NCBI GenBank assembly: GCA_016707685.1
Contig: JADJHE010000016.1
Location: forward strand, 38,164 to 102,163
Source: Bacteroidota bacterium
GTDB lineage: Bacteria; Bacteroidota; Bacteroidia; 2-12-FULL-35-15
DNA length: 64,000 nucleotides
Direction: 5' to 3'
Under the pieces are notes generated by a model. That model did no database searches. It saw only the letters and a list, made by a program, of their open reading frames with translations, and had not been told where the DNA came from. The position numbers were made by a program, and so were the translations under genes. Each line of letters begins with the position of its first letter. Positions within the stretch are counted from its first letter, which is position 1. Positions 1 through 8,601 of the stretch are shown here, piece by piece.

Positions 1-1016
1 TGGCAAAAAAAACAACAGAATCGGCTCAATTGGTGCTTATGCAGCGCTTAAAAGAGGCATTACCATCTAACATTTCGTTAGTTGACGAACTAGCTGATTT
101 ACTTCAGGTTAGCAACGATAGCGCTTACCGCAGGATGAGGGGAGAAACACAATTAAGCATCGAGGAAATAGCTGCTATTTGTAAGCATTTCAAACTATCG
201 TTTGATGCTTTTATTAATAGCAATGATAATAGCTTAGTAAGCTTTAAATACAACCGTATGGATGCCGATTCGGATGCATTCAAGGCTTATTTCAAAAGTA
301 TAAAATTGGATTTAGAGAAGATTGTGACTTTTGAAGAAAAAGACATCATATTTGCTGCTGAAGACATTCCAATCTTTCATCATTTCGCACACCCTGAACT
401 CACTGCCTTCAAAATGTTTTATTGGAACAAGTCCATTTTAAATGCAAAGGATTTTGAGGATAAAAAATTCGATAGCAAATTGGTGGATGCTGAACTTATA
501 GAAATAGCATCTTCAATACTTGAACATTATGCAGCAGTTCCTTCCATCGAAATATGGAGCGATGATACAGCCAACAGTACCATCAAACAAATTGAATTTT
601 ATTGGGAAGCGGGTATCTTTAAATCAAAGGAAGATGCTTTACTCATTTGTGACCAAGTATCACAAATGCTTGAGCGTATCAAACGACAAGCGGAATTGAA
701 TACCAAAATGGGATTAGATAACAAACCAACTTCTAGTACTTCCAACTACGCATTATACCATAGTGATGTAATGATTGGCAATAATTGTGTATTGGTTTCT
801 ACAGGACCGGTGAAAGCTACTTACCTCTCCTACCATACATTCAATACCATATTGACCATGAATGCGAACTTTTGTCAAGAAACAGATACTTGGTTAAAAA
901 ATTTAATTCGAAAATCGAACTTAATTAGTGGTGTTGCTGAAAAGCAACGTTATCGCTACTTCAAAAAAATTGAAGAAACGATGAATAAGCTACGCACCAA
1001 AATAGAAAATGATTAA
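1..1016 (+). CDS. HTH (BetR/XRE-like) transcriptional regulator, lacks first base
   Basis: The N-terminal ~70 residues read as a helix-turn-helix (VDELADLLQVSNDSAYRRM, then LSIEEIAAICKHF), the pattern of XRE/BetR-type DNA-binding domains. The remaining ~260 residues are a mixed helical domain I do not recognise, presumably for sensing or oligomerisation. The frame is open to the left edge: window bases 1-2 are 'tg' followed by gca aaa aaa aca aca, so the true start is probably an ATG whose A lies one base outside, giving MAKKTTESAQL. TTG at 30 and ATG at 39 are less likely starts because they would cut into or abut the HTH. A strong hairpin terminator follows the stop. The regulated genes are unknown. 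Confidence 0.7.
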   Translation, partial: AKKTTESAQLVLMQRLKEALPSNISLVDELADLLQVSNDSAYRRMRGETQLSIEEIAAICKHFKLSFDAFINSNDNSLVSFKYNRMDADSDAFKAYFKSIKLDLEKIVTFEEKDIIFAAEDIPIFHHFAHPELTAFKMFYWNKSILNAKDFEDKKFDSKLVDAELIEIASSILEHYAAVPSIEIWSDDTANSTIKQIEFYWEAGIFKSKEDALLICDQVSQMLERIKRQAELNTKMGLDNKPTSSTSNYALYHSDVMIGNNCVLVSTGPVKATYLSYHTFNTILTMNANFCQETDTWLKNLIRKSNLISGVAEKQRYRYFKKIEETMNKLRTKIEND

Positions 1017-1020
1017 AAAA

Positions 1021-1050
1021 AATCCCCTTCGATAAACGAAGGGGATTTTA
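1021..1050. terminator. Bidirectional intrinsic terminator
   Basis: An 11-bp perfect stem (AATCCCCTTCG / CGAAGGGGATT) with a 5-nt loop is flanked by A-rich and T-rich runs. It lies between the stop of the HTH regulator and the stop of the convergent AhpD-like gene, so it can serve both. Confidence 0.85.
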
Positions 1051-1053
1051 AAT

Positions 1054-1637
1054 TTAGAACATCACCAACAAGCCTTTTGCAATGGCTGTTGCTCTTATAG
1101 CATCGTGTACTTTTTCTTGACTAGCACCATGCTGAATTACACTAGCTTCGTGCGACTTCACACACATCTCGCATCCATTTATGGCCGAAACGCATAAACT
1201 TAACAATTCAAATAACTCTTTGCCCAACAATGGATTGAGCATAATCGACATTTTGATGCCAGGATTGGCTAAATTGTAATATTCCTTTTCGATAAAATGG
1301 CGAAAGCGATAATATACATTGTTAATATTTAAGAGTGATACCATCGAAATGACTTCCGCAATTTCCGCATCGGTAACACCAATCGTTTTTGCTTTTCGGC
1401 TATTTTAGCTGTAAGCAATTCATTGTTTTGATTTACAGCCACCGAAAGAAAAATCAACAACGCTTCTTTTTCGGATAAGTGCTGAAATTTTAAAGCATTC
1501 AAGGTGTTGATCTTTAAATCACGAATGTATTTGAAATCAATCGCTGCAATTGTATCCAGTTTGCTAAAGGATTCATTCGCATCTATACCAAAAGCGCCTA
1601 ATAAATCTTGTCGGGTTTCATTATCTAATACTGTCAT
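1054..1637 (-). CDS. AhpD-like alkylhydroperoxidase / carboxymuconolactone decarboxylase family (frameshifted)
   Basis: The C-terminal half has the AhpD-family redox motif in an E/C...CEMCVKSHE context (CxxC followed by His), the site that in AhpD reduces a peroxiredoxin or reacts with peroxide. The protein is read in two frames: residues from the start at 1637 run to about 1390, then the frame changes. One missing G in the AAG-CA-AAA stretch near 1390 restores a continuous helix-rich sequence ending in ISMVSLLNINNVYYRF. The start lies 6 nt downstream of the peroxiredoxin stop, so the two are almost certainly co-transcribed and AhpD is the probable electron donor for that peroxiredoxin. The break is probably a sequencing indel. 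Confidence 0.8.
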
Positions 1638-1643
1638 AGCGCT

Positions 1644-2195
1644 TTATAATTTAATGGTTTCTTGCCCTTTTTCCCAGTTGCAAGGACATAATTCATCGGT
1701 TTGCAAAGCATCCAACACTCGCAATACTTCATCCACATTGCGTCCTACATTCATATCATTCACACTTACCCAACGGATAATTCCTTGTGGATCCACAATG
1801 TAAGTTACACGATAAGCTGTCTTGTCATCTGCACTTAAAATGCCTAAGTCCTCTGCTAAGGATTTTGACGTATCTGCAAACATTGGAAAACGAAGTCCGC
1901 GTAAATCATCATGATTGTTTCTCCAAGCCAAATGCACAAACTCAGTATCGGTTGAGGCGCCAATCAATTGGGTGTCACGATCTTTAAAATCATTAAAATG
2001 TTTGTTGAATTCCGCAATTTCGGTTGGACAAACAAATGTGAAGTCTTTGGGCCACCAAAACATTACGGTCCATTTTTCATTGTTAAACAATGTTTCGGAT
2101 GTTAGTTCAGAAAATTCTTTTCCTTTTTCTAAACTCATTACTGCTGTTTTTTTGAAGGCAGGAAATGTACTGCCTACTGATACGATTTTATTCAT
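1644..2195 (-). CDS. ahpC: Peroxiredoxin (AhpC type, 2-Cys)
   Basis: A 183-residue thioredoxin-fold peroxidase that reduces hydrogen peroxide and organic peroxides. The peroxidatic cysteine is Cys56 in FVCPTEIAEF and the resolving cysteine is Cys170 or Cys172 in LCPCNWEKGQ. The C-terminal CPCNW form resembles AhpC proteins that use AhpD as reductant, which fits the AhpD-like gene 6 nt downstream. I chose ATG at 2195 rather than the longer frame from 2264, because the extra 23 residues are not peroxiredoxin-like and would overlap dps. The dps stop is 41 nt upstream, so dps-ahpC-ahpD probably form one operon under the divergent OxyR. Confidence 0.92.
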   Translation of the reverse strand: MNKIVSVGSTFPAFKKTAVMSLEKGKEFSELTSETLFNNEKWTVMFWWPKDFTFVCPTEIAEFNKHFNDFKDRDTQLIGASTDTEFVHLAWRNNHDDLRGLRFPMFADTSKSLAEDLGILSADDKTAYRVTYIVDPQGIIRWVSVNDMNVGRNVDEVLRVLDALQTDELCPCNWEKGQETIKL

Positions 2196-2236
2196 TTTTT
2201 TTTTAGTTTTTGGGTTATACAATGGTTTATAAATTA

Positions 2237-2689
2237 CTATCCTAAAAAGCTGGAATACATCCAAGCCATTTTTTCATGTTCTTTTAAATAATCACTCATC
2301 AAGGAGTTGGTTACCTCGTCACCCGCTTTAGAAGCAGCTTTCAAAATCTTTTTCTCTTCTTTGATAAGTACTTTTAAGCTGTCTAAAACATTTTTGACAG
2401 TATCTTTTGCCGAACTCAATTTGGATGTTTCCTTGATTTCAGCTAATTTGACATAGTCCGAAAAACGGTGATGGGGCGTTTCTGATAATGTCAAGATACG
2501 TTCGGCAACTTCATCTACCTTTAGCAAGGTATCATTATAGAGTTCTTCGAATTTGAGGTGCAACTCAAAAAACTTTTCACCTTTGATGTTCCAGTGAAAA
2601 CCTCTTACATTGGCATAAAACACTTGTAGGTTAGCTAATAACAGATTAAGTTCTTTACTTAATTCTTTGTTGATTTTTGTAGTTTCCAT
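2237..2689 (-). CDS. dps: Dps, DNA-binding ferritin-like protein
   Basis: A 150-residue mini-ferritin that oxidises Fe(II) with peroxide, stores iron and protects DNA. The ferroxidase ligands are all present with the E. coli Dps spacing: His32 (GFHWNIKG), His44, Asp59 and Glu63 (VDEVAERI). The start at 2689 (METTKINKEL) is preferred over 2761, whose extra 24 residues are not part of the family. It is divergent from oxyR across a 122-bp gap that contains an OxyR-type palindrome, so peroxide induction through OxyR is likely. Confidence 0.92.
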   Translation of the reverse strand: METTKINKELSKELNLLLANLQVFYANVRGFHWNIKGEKFFELHLKFEELYNDTLLKVDEVAERILTLSETPHHRFSDYVKLAEIKETSKLSSAKDTVKNVLDSLKVLIKEEKKILKAASKAGDEVTNSLMSDYLKEHEKMAWMYSSFLG

Positions 2690-2777
2690 TATATCTATTT
2701 TTAAGTATTTAATTGTTTCTTTATTTCTACGACACAAAATTCCGTCTAATTCTGGTATCAATCAAATTGATATTTAT

Positions 2778-2785
2778 TATATTTG
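2778..2785 (+). promoter_or_regulatory. Bacteroidota -7 promoter element for oxyR
   Basis: TATATTTG fits the Bacteroidota -7 consensus TAnnTTTG. It ends 26 nt before the oxyR ATG and immediately abuts the OxyR palindrome. No good -33 TTTG is visible at the usual 19-21 nt distance; a TCTG lies 23 nt upstream. Confidence 0.5.
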
Positions 2786-2786
2786 T

Positions 2787-2801
2787 ATAGATTTTATCTA
2801 T
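2787..2801. promoter_or_regulatory. Putative OxyR operator
   Basis: The 15-bp sequence ATAGATTTTATCTAT is a perfect match to the E. coli OxyR half-site ATAGnTnnnAnCTAT, including the inner T and A. It lies between divergent oxyR and dps, 10 nt from the oxyR start and just downstream of the -7 element, where bound OxyR would repress its own gene. I do not see a second perfect 15-bp unit adjacent, although TATA/ATAA sequence continues. Confidence 0.65.
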
Positions 2802-2811
2802 ATAATAAAAA

Positions 2812-3744
2812 ATGACCATTACACAACTTCAATACATCATCGCTGTAAACAAGTACAAACACTTTGTTACAGCAGCCGAAAAGTGTTTTGTAACACAACC
2901 TACATTGAGCATGCAAATTCAAAAATTAGAAGAGGAATTTGGGGTGATTATATTTGACAGAATCAAACAGCCCATTGCAGTTACGGATGAAGGGAAACGA
3001 ATAATCGAACAAGCGCATAAAATAATACATGAAACCGAGGTGTTAAAAGAATTACTACGCAGTCAAAAAGACACATTGGAAGGCGAACTAACGATTGGTA
3101 TTATTCCTACACTCGCTCCCTACTTACTGCCTTTTTTTATTAATAACTTCATCAAAAAATATCCACTCATAACGCTTCGCATAGAAGAAATAACCACAGG
3201 CAGCATCATCGAAAAATTAAAAAACGATGAATTGGATGCAGGCATCTTAGCTACACCATTAGGTCAAACCACATTGAATGAAGATCCGCTCTTTTACGAA
3301 CCATTTGTGGCCTATCTTGGAAAAAACAGTCCTTTAAAAAGCTTCAAAGCTTTATCGAGTGATAATTTAAAAAATGTGAATGTATATTTAATGCAGGAAG
3401 GGCATTGCATGCGGAATCAAACAGCCATGTTGTGCAAAGACCAAATGAATACCAGCAATTTTATTTATGAATCAGGCAGCATTGAAACGCTTAAAAAGAT
3501 GGTGGATCTGAATGGAGGAATGACTTTTTTACCTGAATTAAGTATTTATGATTTACCAAAAGGAAAGATTAACAGTGTCCGTTATTTTAAATCGCCCGAA
3601 CCTGTTCGTGAAATTAGTATTGTTACACATCGAAGCTTTACCAAAAAACGCTTACTCAATGTCCTAAAAAAAATGATACTTGAAAGTATTCCTCCCAAGT
3701 ATCAATCTTCAAAAAATAAAAAAATATTTCCTGTTTTGAAATAA
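2812..3744 (+). CDS. oxyR: OxyR, LysR-type hydrogen peroxide sensor
   Basis: A 310-residue LysR-family regulator. The winged HTH is at residues 1-60 (AAEKCFVTQPTLSMQI) and the effector domain from about 90. The two redox cysteines of E. coli OxyR, Cys199 and Cys208, are at exactly the same residue numbers here, in EGHCMRNQTAMLC. Oxidation to a disulfide switches DNA contacts and activates peroxide-defence genes. The divergent dps-ahpC-ahpD group is the expected target. The stop is 2 nt from the stop of the convergent rhodanese gene. Confidence 0.95.
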   Translation: MTITQLQYIIAVNKYKHFVTAAEKCFVTQPTLSMQIQKLEEEFGVIIFDRIKQPIAVTDEGKRIIEQAHKIIHETEVLKELLRSQKDTLEGELTIGIIPTLAPYLLPFFINNFIKKYPLITLRIEEITTGSIIEKLKNDELDAGILATPLGQTTLNEDPLFYEPFVAYLGKNSPLKSFKALSSDNLKNVNVYLMQEGHCMRNQTAMLCKDQMNTSNFIYESGSIETLKKMVDLNGGMTFLPELSIYDLPKGKINSVRYFKSPEPVREISIVTHRSFTKKRLLNVLKKMILESIPPKYQSSKNKKIFPVLK

Positions 3745-3746
3745 GC

Positions 3747-4169
3747 CTATTCAACAGGGTATCCTTTTTGAACCCAATCTTCTTTTATCCCAGTAGGTAT
3801 ATCTAACACTTTCGCTTTTTTATACCCTGAATCGTTCAAATATTTAATGGCTGGACGAATGTTTGGACAGTTTTGAGAACTGCAACATCCACAATAAACA
3901 ACTACTTCTTTGTCTTTTCCAACCTTTGCAACTTCGTTCTTAAACTTTACAAAATACTCTTCTGTACTTACAGCACCTACTTTTACAGCACCTTTTATCT
4001 GATCAACCGGCCCAACATTAAATACGACAGGCTTCACAGCTTTAGGATCTGATAATTTTTTTGCTAAATCAGCAGTTGAAATTGATTGTTCTTTTTTGAT
4101 GGGTTCTTGCTGAATAAATGCAAACATTACTACAAGAGCTGGAAGGAAGAATAAAATAGTTTTTTTCAT
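3747..4169 (-). CDS. Exported rhodanese-like protein with Cys-rich active loop
   Basis: 140 residues with an N-terminal signal peptide (MKKTILFFLPALVVMFAF). The rest is one rhodanese-like domain: a DLAKKL...VVFNVGP strand, and VVVYC at the position of the catalytic cysteine followed by a helix ending DSGYKKAKVLD. The loop reads CGCCSSQNCPNIRPA, longer and richer in cysteine than the ordinary CxxxxR loop, so sulfur transfer is uncertain and metal or thiol-disulfide chemistry is possible. It is convergent with oxyR (2-nt gap) and presumably periplasmic. Confidence 0.75.
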   Translation of the reverse strand: MKKTILFFLPALVVMFAFIQQEPIKKEQSISTADLAKKLSDPKAVKPVVFNVGPVDQIKGAVKVGAVSTEEYFVKFKNEVAKVGKDKEVVVYCGCCSSQNCPNIRPAIKYLNDSGYKKAKVLDIPTGIKEDWVQKGYPVE

Positions 4170-4249
4170 AATACGTTATTATTAATTGTTTGGTTTTTAT
4201 GACTGCAAATACTGTTCCAATATTACTTATTTTATAATACTTTTACACA

Positions 4250-5224
4250 ATGAAAGCACTAAAATTCATTTTCCTACTGCTGCTCATCCACCTCATTGCT
4301 TCCACCATCTGTTTTGGACAATCCATAAACAGTTATAAAAACAAACAACGACATGGAAAATGGATTATCTATTATTCCGATTCCACCAAACAAATTGATA
4401 ATTCAGGAAGGTATAGAAAAGGTGTTCCAAAAGGAATTTGGCGCTATTATGATGCCAATGGGAAAATCATTCGAAAAGAAAAATTCCGTTTTAATAAAAT
4501 ATATACAACACACTACCATTCCAATGGTAAAATCAAAAAACAAGGAAAAGCGCGAATAACGGTTACTGATACCCTCTCCCACTTCTTTTATTATGGATAT
4601 TGGAATGTATACGATAGCACTGGGGTTCTAATTAAAAAGCAATTATATAAGGATGGAATAAAAATTAGCGAAACCAATATTGGACAATCAATGGGTAGTA
4701 CCAATGATTCATTAATAGAAGTTGTTCGATCATTGAACAAACGATTTTATATTTATTCTGATTCGCTGCAACAAGCAGAAAGGAAAAGCGGGAAAAATTC
4801 CCCTACATACACACGATACGTTTCCTTAAACAACTTAAATGCCTTAAAAATTTTTAGTGATATAGATGTTATCATTGCTAAGTTTGGATACCCTGGTAAA
4901 ACGTTGGTAGCAGAAGAATACGCCATTGTATTTTCGATAATTAGTGCTGGTAATCTGGCAATAAAAGAAAAGTATTACGATTTAATTATTAATGCTGCCA
5001 ATGCCAATGAGCTAGAATGGAAGGATGTAGCCTTTTTTGTAGACAAGGTAAAGGTTGCTAAAAAGCAGCCACAAATTTATGGTACACAATATAAAATGGA
5101 TGAAATAAATTACAAAATTGAATATTATCCTATTGAAGATAAACAAGGTTTAAACGAACGTAGAAAAAAAACAGGTTTAGAAGAACTAGACCTATCTAAT
5201 ATAAAAGACAACGCAACGTATTGA
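4250..5224 (+). CDS. Exported protein with MORN-like repeats, function unknown
   Basis: 324 residues beginning with a signal peptide (hydrophobic residues 6-22, CFGQS cleavage region). Residues ~30-115 contain repeated GxW/GKI units such as HGKWIIYYSD, KGIWRYYDANGKI and YHSNGKIKKQGKA, which resemble the MORN/YwqK-like repeats common in Bacteroidota surface proteins. The C-terminal ~180 residues have no motif I recognise. The stop overlaps the start of the next gene (TGATG), so the two are translationally coupled and probably work together. I would not call it an antitoxin despite the YwqK-like annotation such proteins often receive. Confidence 0.65.
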   Translation: MKALKFIFLLLLIHLIASTICFGQSINSYKNKQRHGKWIIYYSDSTKQIDNSGRYRKGVPKGIWRYYDANGKIIRKEKFRFNKIYTTHYHSNGKIKKQGKARITVTDTLSHFFYYGYWNVYDSTGVLIKKQLYKDGIKISETNIGQSMGSTNDSLIEVVRSLNKRFYIYSDSLQQAERKSGKNSPTYTRYVSLNNLNALKIFSDIDVIIAKFGYPGKTLVAEEYAIVFSIISAGNLAIKEKYYDLIINAANANELEWKDVAFFVDKVKVAKKQPQIYGTQYKMDEINYKIEYYPIEDKQGLNERRKKTGLEELDLSNIKDNATY

Positions 5225-6621
5225 TGAAAAGGTTAATTATTATTCTATTAATTTTGGTTTCAAAGCAAATCAATTCTCAAATAACTCTTGAAAAAAAAGA
5301 CTACACCTCTGATTTCGACATATTAATAGAAAGTTTAATAGAACTTCATCCAAAGCTATATTCTTGTATTACGAAAGAGGAGTTTGATTTTGAAGTAAAA
5401 ACCATTAGAAAACGATTAGAAGCAATTTCTTCCAAATCAACAGCAATTTATTTAATTCAAGAATTAATTTATAAATTAGGAAATAGTCATGCTATCAATA
5501 CTTCTATCTACCAAGAACCTGAGTTAAAATTTATACTTCCATTTAGTGTTTTTATTATAGAAAAACGGTTGTACATAAAGAACTGTCCAACCGATAAATC
5601 ATTAAATGGACTAGAGCTATTAAAAATAAATAATACACCGAGCGAATTACTAATTGACAGCTTGAAGATTTTTTTTCCAACAGATGGCAACACAAACGTA
5701 ATTAATTATAACCTACAACCATTATTTAATGGTTTATATGGAAAATTTTGTCAAGAAAAGGAAATAAATAGCATCAGTACCAAAGATGGTGATATACTAA
5801 TAAAATCAGCAATAAGTGGTGATAGAGTATACGATGAAATGATTTTTGAAAACGCAAAAGCTTATTTTGGAGAAAACAGGTTTCTAAAAAAAGAAATTAA
5901 TGAGGATTATAGATATGGTTATTTTCAATTTGTAGGATTTGTATCTGAATACAAAGGCTTCAAAATTGAAAAAGACTTTTATCAATTTATCAAAGAAGCG
6001 AATGACAAAAAGTTAAAAGCTATTATTATTGATTTGAGGATAAACAATGGAGGAGATCCATATTTATGTGGTAAAATGACTTCCTATTTGGCCGACCACC
6101 CTTTTAAAATAGTTGAAAAATCATATATAACTAAAACTTATAAACCTAGTCATATTGACAAAATGGGTAATAAATCTATTTTTCGTTTAAGAAAATTAAA
6201 GTCAAAGAAAGGAGATGAGCTAAGCGAAATCGTCCGTTTCGAAAAAGCGTTGAAAATCACTAAACCTAATAAAGATCGTTTTAAAGGTAAAATATATATT
6301 TTAACTGGTACTATAACACAATCGTCTTCCACAATGATGTGTAAATATTTAATGGATCAAGAAAATGTGATATTTGTTGGAAGTCATCAGATGGGTGCTG
6401 TAAACTATTTTTGGGGTAATTCACACTGTCAACTTAACCTACCTCAACTAAATACAACGTTTTCGTTTGGGCTCGAATTAATTGAACTAAAAGAGAATAG
6501 CAGCAAAACAGAGAAACCAATTGGTTTAACTCCTGATTATCTGATACAATACTCTATTGAAGACCGAATGCTTGGAATCGACAAAGAAATGGACTTTATT
6601 AAAAAAGAACTTAAAAAGTAA
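5224..6621 (+). CDS. Exported S41 peptidase-like protein
   Basis: About 465 residues with a signal peptide (LIIILLILVSKQINSQ). The layout matches S41 (C-terminal-processing/tricorn-like) peptidases: an N-terminal helical segment (FDILIESLIELHPKLY), the strand AIIIDLRINNGGDPYL and the nucleophile strand IYILTGTITQSSSTMM, where the catalytic Ser is normally found. No clear PDZ domain is seen. The chosen ATG at 5224 overlaps the upstream stop; a TTG at 5221 is also in frame. The substrate is unknown; coupling to the MORN-like protein suggests a joint envelope role. The stop is 2 nt from the convergent porE-like gene. Confidence 0.75.
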   Translation: MKRLIIILLILVSKQINSQITLEKKDYTSDFDILIESLIELHPKLYSCITKEEFDFEVKTIRKRLEAISSKSTAIYLIQELIYKLGNSHAINTSIYQEPELKFILPFSVFIIEKRLYIKNCPTDKSLNGLELLKINNTPSELLIDSLKIFFPTDGNTNVINYNLQPLFNGLYGKFCQEKEINSISTKDGDILIKSAISGDRVYDEMIFENAKAYFGENRFLKKEINEDYRYGYFQFVGFVSEYKGFKIEKDFYQFIKEANDKKLKAIIIDLRINNGGDPYLCGKMTSYLADHPFKIVEKSYITKTYKPSHIDKMGNKSIFRLRKLKSKKGDELSEIVRFEKALKITKPNKDRFKGKIYILTGTITQSSSTMMCKYLMDQENVIFVGSHQMGAVNYFWGNSHCQLNLPQLNTTFSFGLELIELKENSSKTEKPIGLTPDYLIQYSIEDRMLGIDKEMDFIKKELKK

Positions 6622-6623
6622 CT

Positions 6624-8574
6624 TTATTTCCCAACCACTTTAAATTCCGTTCTTCTATTCATCGCTCTATTCTCGTCTGAATCATTTTTAACTTTTGGTT
6701 TGGTATCGCCATAACCTTTATAGGTTAAACGTTTTGAATCTATTCCATTGGTTACCAAATAATCGTATACCGCTTTCGCACGATTTTGTGATAAGGTTAA
6801 GTTCATTTTTTTATCACCCACATTATCGGTATGCCCGCTTAACTCACCTTTCATGGTTTTGTTTACAGTTAAAAAGGCAACCAACTTATCCAACTCTACT
6901 TTCGATTCGGGCTTTAAATCAAACTTTGCTGTTTCAAAGAATACATTTTTTAATTCAATGACCGAACCTGTATCAATTGGTTGCATAGGCACATCCATTA
7001 AATATGGTTTTGATTTATCAGCCAATTCTTTTAACGCAAAGTTTTCGGAATAAAATAAATATCCTGGATGAGAAACATTCAATGCATAGTTTTTATCGAT
7101 TGGTAAACACACTAAAAATTCGCCATTACCAGGATTCGCATCAGATTCAATAACCGATTTTCCTGTTTCTAAATCAATCAATTCAAAATGGGCCCCTAAT
7201 GGTGCTTTCGTACGTGCATCGTAAACTTTTCCTTTAAAATAAGTTATTACTCCAGGACGAGCTGCTGCAGGCAATTCAAAATGATAAATATCCAAACCAC
7301 CTAAACCGCCAGCTCTGTTACTTGCAAAATAAGCAAGGTTACCAGTTGAGGATACAAGAACGCTATTCTCATCGCCATAGGTATTAATTGGATAACCCAA
7401 ATTAACAGGCTCACTCCACTCTCCTTTATCATTCATTCGTGCTACATATAAATCAAGCCCTCCCATTCCAACATGTCCGTTTGATCCAAAATAAAGTGTC
7501 TTACCATCGGGATGAATAAACACCGACTCTTCTTTACCTGGTGTATTAATTTTAGGGCCTAAATTTTTAGGGGCACCCCAGCTTCCATTTACACTTAATC
7601 GAGAAACATAAATATCTGTTTCTCCAATTCCACCCACTCGTCCGCTTATAAAATACAAGGTCTTTCCATCAGCCGAAAAAGAAGGTTGTGATTCGAACAT
7701 ACTTGTATTGATTGCTCCACCTACGTTATAAGGCTTGCCCCAATTCTCCCCTACTTTTTGCGCATAAAATAAATCACAGCTACCATAACCTTTTCGGTTT
7801 GGACCATAGGATCCATCAACTTCCTGGCAAGCAGCAAAAAACAACAATTGTCCATCGGCCGATAAATTTGGTGCGCCTTCATTGCCAGCAGTATTGATAC
7901 CACTACCAATTAACGTTGCTTTTTGCCAAACACCATTTACCTTTTTACTAATTAAAAAATCCTCTTGTAAGTTAATTGTTTCCGTCCTATTATTTCTTGT
8001 AAACAAAAATGTCTGATCATCAGCTGTAATGGCTGGAAAGTATTCATCTAAATTTGAATTGATTCCATCTCCAATATTTTTAGGATCAAATGGAACTGGA
8101 TTTTTCATTGCTTCAATGGAAAAATTACAATTCGCTAAATTTTTCTCAGCTCTTTCTTTCCAATCTGGATTGATGGTGGTATACTTTAAAAATGCTTCGT
8201 AGTCTTTTTTAGCATCTGCATATTTACCAATGGAAATTTCCAAATTTGCCAAATTAAAAAATGTACGCTTGTCAAATTTTGGATTAATTTCTAAGGTTTT
8301 AATATACTCATCTATAGCAAGTTGAGTCTCTTTATTTTCAGCATATATTTGAGCCAGCAACAAATGAGGCTCAATAAAATTTGGATCTTTTTCGATGGCA
8401 TTTTTTTAATTCTTTCTTAGCCTTTTCATCATTACGCTGATTAAAATAAGTAAGTGCATTTTCAAATGCAGCAATTGCTTTTTTTATTGGTGCTTGTATA
8501 TTCACCTGGAGGTAATTGGGCTTTGCATGAAAGCAACATCACTACCGAAAGAAACATTAAAAGGCTTTTTTCAT
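6624..8574 (-). CDS. porE: PorE-like T9SS envelope lipoprotein (TPR, beta-propeller, CRD, OmpA domains; frameshifted N-terminus)
   Basis: The domain order matches PorE of the type IX secretion system. It has a lipoprotein signal (LLSCKAQ, lipobox Cys), TPR repeats (~35-130, e.g. EYIKTLEINPKFDKRTFFNLANLE), a WD40/PD40-like propeller with repeated SADGKTLYFIS and HPDGKTLYFGS units, a carboxypeptidase-regulatory-like domain (KGKVYDARTKAPLGAHFEL) and a C-terminal OmpA peptidoglycan-binding domain (LSGHTDNVGDKKMN...NRRTEFKV). The frame is intact from 8363; three single-base homopolymer indels at about 8405, 8480 and 8565 separate it from the start at 8574. PorE anchors the T9SS ring to peptidoglycan. 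Other OmpA/PD40 proteins share parts of this layout, so the symbol is probable rather than certain. Confidence 0.75.
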
Positions 8575-8601
8575 ATTCTCTTGAATTCAATTATCATTCC
8601 A

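Noticed and set aside
30..41. TTG at 30 or ATG at 39 as start of the first gene
   Set aside because: The frame is open to the edge and an ATG starting one base before the window gives a better N-terminus.
1054..1637. Two separate small genes instead of one AhpD-like gene
   Set aside because: The two frames join smoothly with one inserted base and together make a single AhpD-like domain.
2196..2264. Extended N-terminus of the peroxiredoxin from 2264
   Set aside because: It overlaps dps and is not peroxiredoxin-like; ATG at 2195 fits the family.
4250..5224. MORN-like protein as a toxin-antitoxin component
   Set aside because: It has a signal peptide and is paired with a secreted peptidase-like protein; no toxin is adjacent.
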